A stretch of 64,000 nucleotides of DNA from Allomyces arbusculus (taxonomy: Eukaryota > Blastocladiomycota > Blastocladiomycetes > Blastocladiales > Blastocladiaceae): assembly GCA_027604705.1 (NCBI GenBank), contig JADHYV010000041.1, positions 62,001 through 126,000 of the forward strand, read 5' to 3'. The notes below the pieces were generated by a model. That model saw nothing but the letters and a program-made list of their open reading frames with translations, was not told the DNA's origin and made no database searches. The translations under genes were made by a program, and so were the position numbers. Shown in pieces: positions 22,682-34,220 of the stretch (position 1 is its first letter; each line of letters begins with the position of its first letter).

Positions 22682-25129
22682 TCAAATACGTACAATCTCC
22701 ACGCGCGCACGCTGGTGCACGCCATGGTACGTGTACTCGGCCGCCTCGTCCCCGTCGGCTTCGGCCTGTGCGACGAGTTCCCGTAAAAAGGCGGATGCGT
22801 ACGGGTGCACGGTGATCCATGCGACGGTGCCCCCCGAGGCGCCGCGCGCGACTTGGCCGGGGTTCACGAGGAGGGTCGCGGCGTCGGTGTCGGCGGTCGC
22901 GGTCGCGTCAGTCGTGGGCAGGGCTTTCACACAGTGCCGCAGCAGCGACGGCATGATGAGCAGGTCTGGGGTCACTTGCAGTTCGAGCTGCGCGGCGCGC
23001 GCGAGGTCGACAGGGGCCGTGTTCTCGGGAGGCGGGTTAAGCGGGTAGAAGCTGGCCGGACAGGCAACAAAGTCGTGAGCAAAGTGACACGTCGCAGCGA
23101 AAAAATCGAGTGGTGTATAACGTACGACCGCTGCTCCAACACATTCCTCGCGGCACGCGCAACCCGATCATCGTTCCCGTGCGCCGGCGGCGCCGTGACC
23201 AGTTCCGCCGCGGCCACATCAAACAGCGCGTCGCGCGTCCCGACCCCCACGACCAGCTCGTGCCACGTGAACTGCACCGGGTTTGGCAACATGCGCACAT
23301 TCACCCCGTTGGATACCGGCAACGGCGGCTGCGGGAACGTCACGTATTCGTGGTGCAGGTCGTGCACCGACGGGACCAGCACCAATTCCGAAGTGCCGCC
23401 CGCGTCGGCCGCAGCCGCGACGAGCGGGTCGAGCACGCGGTCGCGGAAGAGGTCGTCAGGGAATACGTCAACGTCACCGCGGATAAGGAGGGGGTGGCGG
23501 TCGTCGATGAATGGGCCGAGTAAGAGTACGACGTGGGGCCGGTGGGTGCGGATCAGGGACGCGAGATCGGCGATCGGCTCGTAGAGGAGGTTGTCGGTGG
23601 TCGTGTAGGGACCTGCGGCGACGAGCATGAATTGTGGCGTATTGGACTGGACTGGCGCGAGTTGGAGCAGGTCGCGGGCGCGGGTCGTGGGCGGGTCGAG
23701 TAGTGGGAGCTATCGTGGACCTGCAGCGTCAGTCGAATTTTGGCAGAAAGGGAAACAAATTATGCGCGCGGACGTGGAGAATGCGGTGCACGTGGAAGGT
23801 CATCCCCGCGGGATTCGTGCCGTGCATCGCGACGACTTGGCCCGGGAAGAGCGAGTCGGACGGGAGCGCCGAGTCCAAGAAGAGCGGCGTGCGCACGCCG
23901 TTAAATTTGCGCGAGCATTCAATGACGAGCGCGTTGGGCGTCAATTTGCGGCCCTCTTCGGCGACCACGATGCGGCCAACGACGTAGACGGGGGACTAGG
24001 CAGCGGAAATAGAGTCAGTCGTCTTGGTCATCGAGCGAGAAAAAAGGGAGTGCAGGTATGGTACCTGGCTCGGATAGGAGGGGTTCGACAACTCGTCGAT
24101 TTCCGGATACGCGGTCCGGAACCGTTCCTCGAACACGTCGAGGTAGTCGTCCATTTCTGGTGAATTTGGGGCGGTCCGTCAGCAATACAGCATCAATCGC
24201 TCAAACAGACGGTGGAGAAGCCATGCGTACGTTCACCGAGCTCCAAAATCTTGTCGTACATGTACTTGAACGGCTCGACGTTTTGGTTAGGGATCAGGGC
24301 CAACGCGCTTGAGGAGCCATTGCCGAGCTCCATCGATCCCAGTGACGGGGCCGTCAAACACGACGGCAGGTGGGTATTGAACGAGACTTCGACCTTGCCG
24401 CGGTTGGGTCGGTCGGCATACTTGGCGCCTCTGGATTGAAATGGCGCTTCGCGTGAGCGGCGGGATCAAGTAAGTGCACGGCACGTGGAGCAATTCTGGG
24501 CGTACTGCGATGGAGTTGCCGATGCCGGCCTCGACACTTGCGACGAGAGTGCTTGACTTGACATCGACTGCGACATTTGCGTCGAGCTAGACGCGATCAA
24601 CGTCAGAACGAAAGCGCGGGATTGTGGTCGTCAAGCACAAGCCGTACAGCTTCATGAGCGAGTCCTTGTCATACACGTTTCGCGCCGTTGAAGTCGGCAC
24701 CGTAAACATGGCCGTGGATGCTGGCGTCGCGCGGAGTGGTCGCAGCGCACTCGCGGCACTCGGTTCGGATACGCGATGGTGGTCATGGCGTGCAGCGACC
24801 GTCTTCTTGGTAAATTCGGCCTGGATCGCCCGACGCAGGTCGTCGAGGTGGTCGCGCGTCATGACGTCGTCTGAAGACAGGTTGCGGTTGACGGCGTAGA
24901 CTTCCCATTTGGTGAAGAGGTCCTCGGCCGAGACGTGGTACATGGAGCCTATGTGCACGCCTAGTCGGGTTGGAAGCGGTGCACGACGCGATGGTGAGTG
25001 GGCGGTGATCAATCCTTGGTCGCGACTTGTTGGATGGAGCTGGACGGACGAACATTCGGAAACGACGTCCTCGGAGAGCTCGTCTCCAAAAACGGATCGC
25101 ACGTCGTGTTCCGTGATGTTGGCGGACAT
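22682..25129 (-). CDS. POL12: DNA polymerase alpha, B subunit (Pol12/POLA2)
   Basis: Regulatory subunit of the polymerase alpha-primase complex that starts Okazaki fragments. Exons: 25054-25129, 24639-24948, 24506-24586, 24231-24430, 24065-24156, 23774-23995, 23126-23709 and 22682-23051, encoding 644 residues (human 598, yeast 705). The N-terminal helical domain has VSAEDLFTKWEVYAVN. The linker includes SATPSQ then KYADRPNRGKVEVSFN. The OB/phosphoesterase part reads SPVYVVGRIV, LFPGQVVAMHGTNPAG and MLVAAGPYTTTDNLLYEP. It continues with VVLLLGPFIDDRH, LVPSVHDLHHE, EQRSFYPLNPP, PDLLIMPSLLRHCVK and VNPGQVARGASGGT, ending VEIVRI as in animals. The first intron (105 bases, in frame) is inferred from the improved join; without it 35 residues are added. 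Shares its upstream region with the bHLH gene. Confidence 0.93.
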
Positions 25130-26145
25130 GGTCGACGAGCAATTTTGGTTGAGAGAGAAATTACGGTCGTTGGTGCCGTTTGCGTGTTTCCTGGTCTTGC
25201 CGTTGAAGCTGTTGACGGTCGGTCCGGTGGAGAGCCGAATGTACTGCAATAACTTGTTGCTGCCGTTGTCGTGCGCGTCGTGAAGGATTCGTGTTGTCGC
25301 CGACTTTGTCGTGATCGCCACGGCCACGACGACGGATGTGATCAGGCTGCACCGTCCATGTAACCTAACCTAATCCTCGGTCTCAAACCAGTTTCCTGTT
25401 TGCGATTTTTTACGCCAGGCAAGCAGCAAGCAACAAAAACGCCACAGAAAACTGGGTCCTCCTTTCTCTGCATCGCCGGTTTTTTCACAGAGGACCCATT
25501 GCGGCCAGCAGAGAGAGCTGGCCTCTCTCTCCTGAAAAACCACAGACCAACGAACGAACTGCAACCACCGCGGCCACGTCCCCGGCTGCACGACTGGCTG
25601 CAAATCGACCGCAACCGGGAGCGACACTCGAACACACAAGCCCGACCACGGCCACGCCGAGCCACGCTCATCCAACGACCTCGCCACCGGCCCGCGGCGA
25701 CTGACTGTGCCGGCAACCAGCACGTGCTGCCGCATCCATTTGCGACCCTCGCCACCACCACCAACACCCCATCGCGCGGCCACAGCCAACCTACGCTCGG
25801 ACCGGTCGTTGTCGTCGAGGACACGATTGAGCCGCGAGCGTTGCGCCGAGTGCCGCACGCGAACGCGTCGTGACCGAGGGAGTGGAGCGTTCGATCCTTG
25901 GCGTCGCAGTTGGTCGGTCTCGGCCCGTAACGCGCGCACGTCGCGTTCGAGCGAGCAATCGGCTGACCGAGACGAGCGCGACCACGACGGCCAGGCGTTG
26001 CAGTCGCCTGAATCGCGGCGTGAATCCGGGCCATTTGAGCGCGACTTCTTCTGGGTCCGGCTGGCATCACCGCCTTCCACGCGGCAAGTGCCTGCCCGCG
26101 ATCGAACCGTGGACCGGTCTGGCGTGGACGCGACGCGCCGGCGCC
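25130..26145. other. divergent intergenic region, POLA2 / bHLH
   Basis: About 1 kb between two divergent start codons. The frame of the bHLH gene stays open leftwards to about 25870 but without an ATG before 26146, so part of this may be transcribed leader. No motif was recognised with confidence. Confidence 0.4.
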
Positions 26146-29100
26146 ATGACCGCGCACCACCACCACCATGCCGCCTGGGCCTCGGCCGTCGGCGCGCCGA
26201 ACGCAGGGCCCGGCAAGGCCGCGACCACGACGACGATGCCACCCGCGCCGCCGCCGCCGCACGCGACCTCCTACACGATCCCGGGGCTCGCGCTGGTGCC
26301 CGTCCCCGTCGACGCGCTGCCGTCGAGCCACGCCATGGCCTCGTCGAATTTCCTGCACGCGGCGCTCGCCGACGCGCCCACCGTCTACGCGGCACCGCCG
26401 ACGACCATGAATACCTACTCGGCACCGCCACCATCCACCTACTCGGCGCTCCCACCCTACTCGGCACCGCCACCAGCATCATCCGCCCCCGCTCCCGCAC
26501 CTGCGCCCGTGCGCCCGAGACCATCCATGGCGTCGCTGACCGTACCCGCCGCGGAGCGCCCGCTGCCCATGGCCGCGAGCCTGCTCGAACTGCCATTGGC
26601 GGCATCGAGCGCGTCAAGACCGCGTCCTGCGCCGTTACGACCGCTCTCTACCGCACCGTCGGCCGTCACGCTCCCCGCGGCGCCCGCAGCAATCACGCTC
26701 CCGCCACCTCCACCGCCACCGCCGGTACCGCCAACGACAACGACAACGTCCATATCCTGGCCCAACTGGGCATTTGACCCGGCACCCGCTGCTCCCGCAC
26801 CCCCGCCACCACCTGCTCCACCCATTCTTGCGGGCCCGCCGCCCTCCCCCGGCCTCGTCCCACAAGGCCCGCCGCTGTTTGACGCGACCGAGCTCTCGGC
26901 GCTGCAGCACGCGCCATGGCTCTCGCTCGACCTCTTTGACGCGTCGGCCGCGGCCCTCGCTGCCCCACCGGACGCGCCCCCGCCCCCGCCACCCGCGGCG
27001 ATCGCGCCGCCGCCGGACCCGCCGGATGTAGGCGGCGGAAACGGGTTGCTGACGGCCAACGAGATGAAGTACTTTGACCTGTTCTTGAATTGGATGGCGA
27101 CCGGGTCGCCGGCAGTGATGCCGGGTGGGGATGCGTGGGGTAGCGGTGCCGCGACAGCGGCCGGTTCGGGGAGCGAGGACGCGGGCAATGCGTCGCAGCA
27201 GCAGCAGCAGCCGGAGCCAATGGACTTGGCGTGGAATACGCCGCCGGCGCCGGCACCGACATTCTTAGACGCACCGGCGAGTAACTCGGTGTCGGAGTTC
27301 ATGGACGCGCATGCAGTGAGCCACGCGTCGGCGGCGCAGTTTGCCGAGTCGTCGTACTCGGGGACCGGATCGGCGGTAATGCCGCCGTCGTACGCCGGCA
27401 GCAGTAACGCGGCGACGGCAGCGCACGCGGCAAGCTCGACGGGCACGGCACCGACCTTCTCCACCACCAGCACAAGCGCGCCTGCATCGGTCTTTGCCAC
27501 CACCACCGTACCGACCACGGCCGCCATGCCTGCACCGGCGCCCGCTCCCGCGCCCATCCAGTTCACCCTCGCTCCCGCGCCGGCCGGGTACGCGCCCTTT
27601 ACGACCAGCGCGACCGCGTTCCCGCCCGCCACGTCCACCGCGACCGCCGGATTCGTGCTTGCGCCCGTGTCGACGCCCGCCCCGCCCGCCCCGACGCACG
27701 CGTTTGCGCCGCACCATGGGCAGGGATTGGTCCCGCAGCTATTTGCCGTGACGCCGAATGGGATCGTGCCCGTGCAGTTGCCGGCGGAGACGGTGGCCGC
27801 GGCGCTCGCGGCGACGGGGCAACAGCAGCAGCAGCAACCGCAGCAACCGCAGCAAGTCGAACAGCAAGTGTATCAGCCGCAACAGCCGCAACAGCAGCAG
27901 CACCCGGTCCAGCAGCAACACTACCTGACGCTGCATCACGACCCGCATCAGCACCAGCAGGTCCAGCAAGCGCACCAACAGCAGCACCAGCAGCAGCACG
28001 AGCAGCAGTACCAGCATGTTCAGCAGCAACAGATGCAGCAGCCCTTCAAGTACCAGCTCGTCCAGCAGCCGGCACACCAACCCCAGCCGATCCAATCACA
28101 GCAGCAGCAACTTACCCAGCAACCGCAACCACAGCCGCAAATCATCACCCTGATCCACCCGCCGCCGCTCGCACACCCGGGCCAACCCGACCCTGCGCCG
28201 CCGCAATACTACATGCACGTCCCCCCAACCGCGCACACTCCCGTAGCACCCGTGGCCCCACCCGCGCCGATCCTCGTCCCGATCCAGGCCTTTTCGGCGG
28301 CGCCCGTGCACGCCTCGCCCGTCCCGCCCACCCCGACGACCCCCGTCTCGGCACCGCAGGCGCCCATCGTCGCCGTCGCGCCCACGGGCTCGTTCTACGT
28401 CGTGCACCCGCCACCACCGCCGGCGCAAAACACGTACGTGCCACCCCCCGCGCCGCCGTCGTCAAGCTCCGACGCGTCGGTCGCGTCGTCGGCACCGCCC
28501 GAGGCCGCGGCTGCGAGCCCGCCGACGCCGCCACCGCCATCACCACCGCCACCGGTTCCGGCACCAAGGCGGGCGCGCGCGCGGAAATCGACAACGACGG
28601 CGCGGGCGAGTAAAAAAAAGGCACCGGCGGCGGCTGCTGCTGTGCAGCAGGCTGCGCCGCCGAGTCCCGTTGCGGACCGGATGGACGTGGTCGCGCCGAC
28701 CCCACCGCCGCTGCCACCGCTGCCGCTGCCTGTGGAGCCGCCAGTCGAGCTGCCCCTGGCGAGTGGGCGGACCCCGCCGGCACCTGCTCGCGCGGACGTG
28801 GATCCTGACGAGCAGCGCGGGCGCACGCCACCACCGCCGCCGCGACCTGCGTCTTTGCCACCGCCTACTGGCATGTCGGCCGAGCCGGAGCTGCCCGGCG
28901 ACGAGATCGCGGAGAACGTCGACGGCGACGCAGCTGCTCCACCCCCACCCCCACCAGCCGCAGCCAAACCCAAGAAACGGCGCGCGCGCGACTCGTCGGA
29001 CCCGGCCAAGCGCGCGCACCACATCCAGTCCGAGAAGCGGCGGCGCACGAATATCCGGCAAGGGTTCCAACTGCTCGTCGAGTTGGTCCCCGCGCTGCGG

Positions 29101-29463
29101 ACGACCGCCGCGACCGTGGGCCCGTCCAAGTCGGGCCAGCCGGTCCCGACCGAGGAGGAGTTGGATGAGGATAAGGTGCTTGGCGGGCACACGGTGTCCA
29201 AGGCCACGATCTTGCTCAAGTCGGTCGAGTTTCTGCGGGTCTTGGAGCGCAAAGTGAACAAGTACACGGCCAAGGTGATTGCGTTGGAGAAAGTCGCGGC
29301 GGAACGCGGTATCGAAGTGCCGAATGCGCACGACGCGGTGCCGCCTGTCGGCGCGTGGGGGATAGTCGGTGCCGGGGTGGCGGAGCCGCTTGCGCCCGCG
29401 GGGATTGGGATGGATGTGGATCCTGTCCCAGTGCTGCCGAATCCCGCGGCGACGACGCGGTAG
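26146..29463 (+). CDS. large bHLH transcription factor with poly-Gln and Pro/Ala-rich N-terminus
   Basis: A single exon of 1105 residues. The first 930 residues are low complexity: Ala/Pro-rich, a Gln/His/Pro tract at about residues 555-665, and more Pro/Val/Ala. The bHLH domain is at about 950-1040: basic region RAHHIQSEKRRRTNIRQGF with the His-x3-Glu-x2-Arg signature of E-box (CACGTG-type) binders, helix 1 QLLVELVPAL, an unusually long acidic loop of about 35 residues, then helix 2 SKATILLKSVEFLRVLERKV. The domain resembles the MLX/RTG3 class, in which the loop can be long. A short C-terminal Pro/Ala tail follows. It is likely a nuclear regulator; whether it acts as a homodimer or a heterodimer is unknown. 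The start is the first ATG in the frame; it begins MTAHHHHHAA. Confidence 0.9.
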   Translation: MTAHHHHHAAWASAVGAPNAGPGKAATTTTMPPAPPPPHATSYTIPGLALVPVPVDALPSSHAMASSNFLHAALADAPTVYAAPPTTMNTYSAPPPSTYSALPPYSAPPPASSAPAPAPAPVRPRPSMASLTVPAAERPLPMAASLLELPLAASSASRPRPAPLRPLSTAPSAVTLPAAPAAITLPPPPPPPPVPPTTTTTSISWPNWAFDPAPAAPAPPPPPAPPILAGPPPSPGLVPQGPPLFDATELSALQHAPWLSLDLFDASAAALAAPPDAPPPPPPAAIAPPPDPPDVGGGNGLLTANEMKYFDLFLNWMATGSPAVMPGGDAWGSGAATAAGSGSEDAGNASQQQQQPEPMDLAWNTPPAPAPTFLDAPASNSVSEFMDAHAVSHASAAQFAESSYSGTGSAVMPPSYAGSSNAATAAHAASSTGTAPTFSTTSTSAPASVFATTTVPTTAAMPAPAPAPAPIQFTLAPAPAGYAPFTTSATAFPPATSTATAGFVLAPVSTPAPPAPTHAFAPHHGQGLVPQLFAVTPNGIVPVQLPAETVAAALAATGQQQQQQPQQPQQVEQQVYQPQQPQQQQHPVQQQHYLTLHHDPHQHQQVQQAHQQQHQQQHEQQYQHVQQQQMQQPFKYQLVQQPAHQPQPIQSQQQQLTQQPQPQPQIITLIHPPPLAHPGQPDPAPPQYYMHVPPTAHTPVAPVAPPAPILVPIQAFSAAPVHASPVPPTPTTPVSAPQAPIVAVAPTGSFYVVHPPPPPAQNTYVPPPAPPSSSSDASVASSAPPEAAAASPPTPPPPSPPPPVPAPRRARARKSTTTARASKKKAPAAAAAVQQAAPPSPVADRMDVVAPTPPPLPPLPLPVEPPVELPLASGRTPPAPARADVDPDEQRGRTPPPPPRPASLPPPTGMSAEPELPGDEIAENVDGDAAAPPPPPPAAAKPKKRRARDSSDPAKRAHHIQSEKRRRTNIRQGFQLLVELVPALRTTAATVGPSKSGQPVPTEEELDEDKVLGGHTVSKATILLKSVEFLRVLERKVNKYTAKVIALEKVAAERGIEVPNAHDAVPPVGAWGIVGAGVAEPLAPAGIGMDVDPVPVLPNPAATTR
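27815..28135 (+). repeat. CAG/CAA-rich tract encoding poly-Gln/His
   Basis: Dense CAG, CAA and CAC codons code for a Gln/His/Pro-rich stretch of about 105 residues in the bHLH factor. Mixed codons argue for selection on the protein as well as slippage. Confidence 0.85.
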
Positions 29464-29660
29464 GCCGGGTCGGTGTACGCTAGTCCTGCCCTGCTCGCGG
29501 AAGTGTTTTTCTCTTGCTCGTTTCGTTTCTGCTCGTTTCCCTCCTTTTCTTCCGCGCTGGGTCGCGCGTTGATATCCCGTTTGTCGACCACCTACCCCAA
29601 AACTGGTTTCGTATTTATTTTGGTACAGACAACATTTTTGGAACGCCCCATGGCACTTGG

Positions 29661-30785
29661 TCAAGACTCTTCTTCTTCCTTTTCAGCACCGCCTGCCGCG
29701 TCGCTTGCCACGGAGTCACTCGCGACCAACTCGCGCACGCGGTCCATCAATTCGACGAGCGACATGGTCACCCACGCAATCGGCTCGCGGTCGAGCTCGC
29801 GACACGCGGCCGCCTCGTCAAACTCGTTCCCCTTGTCGTCCTCGCCGCGCGGCCGCATCAGCGCCACCGCCACGGCATCCCCACGGGTCATCCCCACCTC
29901 CTCAAACAACTGCACAGCAATCGGCGTCCCGACCGCGTCGGGCCCACCGTGCGCGACCACCGCATCATGGTGCGTGTCCACGACCACCGAATAATCGCGC
30001 GCCTGCCGCCACCCGTCCCCCACCACTCCCTCCCTCCCCTCGACCTCCTCGGGCGGGTCCAGCAACTGCACCGCGCGCAGGACCGCGTCAGCCGCCACGG
30101 CGACCCCGACACCCCACGCTTTCGTGACCGCCTCTTTCGCGGCCCACGCAAACGCAAACGCGCGTGCCGCGTCGCGGTGCTTGTCCAAGATGACCGGGGC
30201 CTCGTCATCGCCCATGAGCGGGCCGTACATGGCAGCGATCTCCGCGTGCGCGGCACCGCGGCGCGTGTTCATGATCATTTCGCCTGCATTTGTCACGTCG
30301 ATCCCGACCGGGTGGCGCGAAATCGCAAGAACCACCCACTGCGCGTGGTGCGAGAGGTTGAAGTGGATCGATGCCGAGGATGGGTGGACGCGCGGTTTCC
30401 CGAGTTTGCCCGTTGCGCCGACAATGTAGGGTCGCACGATCGCGGTGCCTTCACTGGACGCCAGCGCAACGGCGTACCGCACGAGGACGGCGCCCGTCGC
30501 CGTGCGCAGGCGGTCGAGCGCGCGGTGTTGTCGCCGAATCCGCGCGGATTCCCATTCGGGCGTGCAGTGCAGGATCTCTTGGGAATCGGGTGGCGGGTCG
30601 GACCCGAGCAGGTGGGTGTCGAGCGGGTCGATCAGGTGGATAAGCGCGTCGATCGCGCGGGAGATCCGGACCGCGGTCTCGTGCACGTCGGCGCGCGCGT
30701 GGTGGTACGCGGTGTCGTCGGCGAGACGGACGGCGTAGACGGTCGTCGTGAGAGCGGCGCGAGCAGTAGATGTTGATTCGGTCAT
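29661..30785 (-). CDS. 4'-phosphopantetheinyl transferase (Sfp/AASDHPPT type)
   Basis: Moves the phosphopantetheine arm from CoA to a serine of carrier domains (alpha-aminoadipate reductase, fatty acid, polyketide or peptide synthases). A single exon of 374 residues, larger than the usual 230-310. The core reads FNLSHHAQWVVLAI, then the metal site VGIDVT (Asp about 162), then FAWAAKEAVTKAWGVG, the W/F-x3-KE-x3-K motif (Lys217-Glu218) with Glu as a second metal ligand. The upstream LVRYAVALA and the KLGKPRV segment fit the substrate strand before SIHFNLSH. The acidic C-terminal 90 residues are an extension not needed for the fold. It may be the sole Lys5-type enzyme of the cell, serving lysine synthesis. 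It converges tail to tail with the bHLH gene, 197 bases apart. Confidence 0.92.
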   Translation of the reverse strand: MTESTSTARAALTTTVYAVRLADDTAYHHARADVHETAVRISRAIDALIHLIDPLDTHLLGSDPPPDSQEILHCTPEWESARIRRQHRALDRLRTATGAVLVRYAVALASSEGTAIVRPYIVGATGKLGKPRVHPSSASIHFNLSHHAQWVVLAISRHPVGIDVTNAGEMIMNTRRGAAHAEIAAMYGPLMGDDEAPVILDKHRDAARAFAFAWAAKEAVTKAWGVGVAVAADAVLRAVQLLDPPEEVEGREGVVGDGWRQARDYSVVVDTHHDAVVAHGGPDAVGTPIAVQLFEEVGMTRGDAVAVALMRPRGEDDKGNEFDEAAACRELDREPIAWVTMSLVELMDRVRELVASDSVASDAAGGAEKEEEES

Positions 30786-32265
30786 CGGGACTGGTTGGCA
30801 CGAGGGGCTTGCTCAGCTGGGCGGCTTGGGGCACGGGGTATATCGAGCGGTGGAGAAGGTTGGCGCAGCGCGTGCAGGCACTGCCGTGAGCAAATGGTGC
30901 GGGTGTTGTGGTGTGCTTGGAGGAGTGTCGTCGTCGTCGTCGTCGTCGTCAGCGTCGCCGTCGTGATGGAGGGTCGCCAAGTTGGCGCTGGGTTGGCGTT
31001 GGTGGGCGCCAAATGGCGATCAAATCAAGCCACGCCTGTGGCGACCTCGTAAGCAGCCGACGCTTCCTGCCCGCTGTGCCCTGAAAATACGCGGAAGTCC
31101 AGGTTGAAAAGCGAAAAGGAAAAACTGCAAACCGCAAGCTTTCAACCGCTCGCTGGCCGTGAGGAACCAGTGGAAAACCCACACGAAAACCCAGTTTGGA
31201 CATCAGGGCGATATAGTATCACAAATGGCTTGATATCGGTAATCTTGGCCAATGCGCCATCAACGCGCCACGTTCTCGAAGTCATCGCGACCGGTCTGAT
31301 CCTCCACGCGACCACTTTTTCGGATTCCACAGTCCGGCTCCGGGATCGACAACGGCTCTCCAGCTGTCCCTGCCGGCCGATTGTTTTCTTCTCCTTTTTC
31401 CTCATCCTCTTCGTCGTCGTCGAACTTGGACACAGTCGCCACCCGCGCACCAACGACGCTCGTGCGGTTTCTCCACCCAATTTCTCGCTCGATCACAGTG
31501 CGAACCGACTGCAGTCAACGCGTATGTACCATGAGCAGCAGCACCAGCGATCAGCTCTGATCTCGAGGAGGCGCAACCGGCACCACGCGCTCGACATGCT
31601 GGCACGACCAGCATGCTCAAGAATTGACTGCACGCTGTTGCGCGATCCGCACTTGCATTTGCTGGGGGAGGGGGTTGGGACCGGGAGCGACACGGCGGGA
31701 TTGCTCTTGCCAAAACCCGCGTGCAGTAGGTGCTGAAATGATGTCGGGGGTTCGGGCCGCCATGGCAGGACCGAACCAAATGAAATTTGGCGCAGCTGGC
31801 CCATGCGGTGGAGTTGCCGTGGTGGAGAGAGGTGGGTTGTCACGAGTCTAGTCGCCATCCCGCGTATGCGGCGGTCCTGGCCGAATTTTCGTGCCATGAT
31901 CGCGCCCCGACCTCCTCCGCCCGGGCGACGATGCACGGCCGGCGCGAAACCGACACGGCGGGCGGCATGCACGGCGGCGTGTTCCGGCCCGGTGCCCCTG
32001 TTGCGCGTGGTGGTGGTTGGTGCCTCCGTCTGCCGCCCTCCTGGCCGACCTCCGTTCTCAGAGTGATTTCGTGCGCGAAATGGTGATATAGCGCGATCCG
32101 AACCGCGCTGGTGCTCCTCTCCCTCTCTCCCGCTTTGTCGGCCCTGCTTAGGCGCGCTCGCCGCTGCGCGCTGTGCCTTCGTTCGCTGCTGTTGGTTGAC
32201 ACGCGCCGCTGAATTGCTCCTCCTCCTCTGTCGTCTGTCCCTTCCGTGCAGACAAGCCAGAAACC
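30786..32265. other. intergenic region with (GTC)n microsatellite
   Basis: This is the divergent upstream region of the phosphopantetheinyl transferase (-) and the NADH dehydrogenase (+). A GTC trinucleotide run lies at about 30926-30962. The 210-residue forward frame at 31104-31736 has no family features and is not called. A C/T-rich leader precedes 32266. Confidence 0.4.
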
Positions 32266-34220
32266 ATGTCCCTCGTTGCTCTCGTCACCTCGACCACACG
32301 CGCGCGCGCCGCGACAGCGGCCGTGTCGCGCACGACGCTGATCCGCCGCGGCGTGCGTATGTACACGACTGAGACGCCCATCCCGCCCACCGCTGCCGAG
32401 GCGCCAAGGCCGTCCAAGTGGGGACGCCGGTTGAAGTGGACGGCGTACGCGGCGGGTGCGGTCGCTGTCGTTGGCGGTGTGCTCGCATACCGCCACCACC
32501 CGATGCCGCAGCAGGAACCGGATCCGACCAAGAAGACGCGTACGTCGACGCAGTTTTCGATCGACGGTGTGATTGCGGCGATTGAAGTTCGCTGACGCGC
32601 GCAAATGCTCGGCTAGTCCTGGTCCTTGGTACGGGGTGGGGCGCGATCTCGCTCCTGCGCCGGCTCGACACGTCCGAGTACAACACGATTGTTGTCTCGC
32701 CGACCAACTTCTTCCTGTTCACGCCGTTGCTGCCGTCGGTCACGACTGGTTCGCTCGAGTCGCGGTCAATTATCACGCCAATTAAGTACTTTTTGCGGTT
32801 CAAGCCGTTTGGGATCAAGTTTGTTGAGGCCGAGGCAACGCAGATTGATCCGGCGTCTAAGACGGTCGAGATTCTCGATTCGGGCGAAGTGCACGGCGCA
32901 ATCACGAAAACGCGGCTGCCCTACGATTACTTGGTGATTGGTGTCGGCGCCGAGTCGCAGACGTTTGGAATTAAGGGGGTGCGCGAGTTTGGGCTGTTCC
33001 TGAAGGTACTCTTCATTTCACTCTCTTTGGTTTGGATGCAGACGCTGTCCAACGTGCCCGCGTGTCCGCACTGACCACGTTCCGGTGCCGTTCTTCAGGA
33101 AATTCGCGACGCACGCAAGATCCGCACGCGGCTCATGGACTGTATCGAGACGGCCGCTTTCCCCGGCCAACCCGACGACGAAATCCGTCGCCTGCTGCAC
33201 ATGGTCGTCGTGGGCGGTGGCCCCACGGGCGTCGAGTACGCGGGCGAGCTGCACGACTTTTTGCGCGGCGAAGTCGACAAGTGGTACCCGGAAATCGCGC
33301 CGCACTTGAAGATCACGCTTATCGAGGCCCTGCCGCACGTCCTCCCGATGTTCTCGCGCGAAATGATTGAGTACACGGAAAAATCGTTTGCCGATATGAA
33401 CATTGACCTGCTGGCCAATACGGCCGTGCAGGAAGTGCGTGCCAAGGAATTGGTCGTCAAGGACACCAAGTCGGGCACGACGCGCGAAGTGCCCTACGGG
33501 ATGTTGGTCTGGGCCACGGGGAACACGATGCGGCCGGTCATCAAGGACTTGCAGGCGCGTTTCGCGGACAAGGGGCAGAGTAACCGCCGTGGGCTCGTCG
33601 TCGACGAGTACTTGCGCGTCGCCGGGATGCCGGATGTCTGGGCGCTCGGTGATTGCACGGCAACGGCGTTTGCGCCGACCGCGCAGGTCGCTGCGCAGCA
33701 GGGGACCTACCTCGCGCGCCAACTCAACGACTTGGCCCGGACGAACCGCACGGGGAACGATATTCTTGCGACGTGCCCGCCATTCAACTACAAGCACCGC
33801 GCGACGCTGGCCTACATTGGCGACGAGCGTGGTGTCTCGGACGTGTCGCTGCCGTTCTGGAGCAATATGGTCTCATTTGCCGGGTACCAGTCGTACCTGT
33901 TCTGGAGGTACGCTTTTGGATCAACGCGTGGAATGGGTCGTCGCGCGTGCTTCGCTAACTCTCTCCCTGCACTCTCTCTCTCCTTCTTAGGTCCGCTTAC
34001 CTCAGCGTACGTATTTCCTCGTTTTTGTTCAGGATCGACGCGCAGAATGTTGTTGTCGCGTCGGCGCGACCACAGTTGATGTGTCGTGTGATTTTGAGCA
34101 TCGCGACTGACCTCTTTCCCTCTCCCTGTTTAGAATTTGTACACGCTGCGCAACCGCGCACTCGTCGCGTTTGATTGGACCAAGGAGAAGCTGTTTGGGC
34201 GCGATATTTCCCGCGAGTAA
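32266..34220 (+). CDS. NDE1: alternative (type II) NADH:ubiquinone dehydrogenase, mitochondrial
   Basis: Single-subunit FAD enzyme that passes electrons from NADH to ubiquinone without pumping protons. Exons 32266-32539, 32617-33005, 33099-33907, 33991-34006 and 34134-34220 give 524 residues; the fourth exon is only 16 bases. The N-terminus is Arg/Ser/Ala-rich, a mitochondrial presequence, followed by a membrane helix (WTAYAAGAVAVVGGVLAYR, about 56-75) as in external Nde-type enzymes. The FAD site is LLVLGTGWGAISLLRRL, the NADH site MVVVGGGPTGVEYAGEL, and the second FAD motif VWALGDCTA. ATGN, PFNYKHRATLAYIG, FWRSAYLS and NLYTLRNRALVAFDW with the C-terminal KLFGRDISRE are classic for the family. 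No calcium-binding EF-hand insertion is seen. Whether it faces the matrix or the intermembrane space is inferred only. Confidence 0.95.

Noticed and set aside
26457-27638. 393-residue reverse open frame, Gly/Ala-rich
   Set aside because: It is antisense to the low-complexity half of the bHLH gene.
31104-31736. 210-residue forward frame in the PPTase-NADH dehydrogenase interval
   Set aside because: It has no domain, membrane or splice logic and no neighbouring support; length alone is not enough in this composition.
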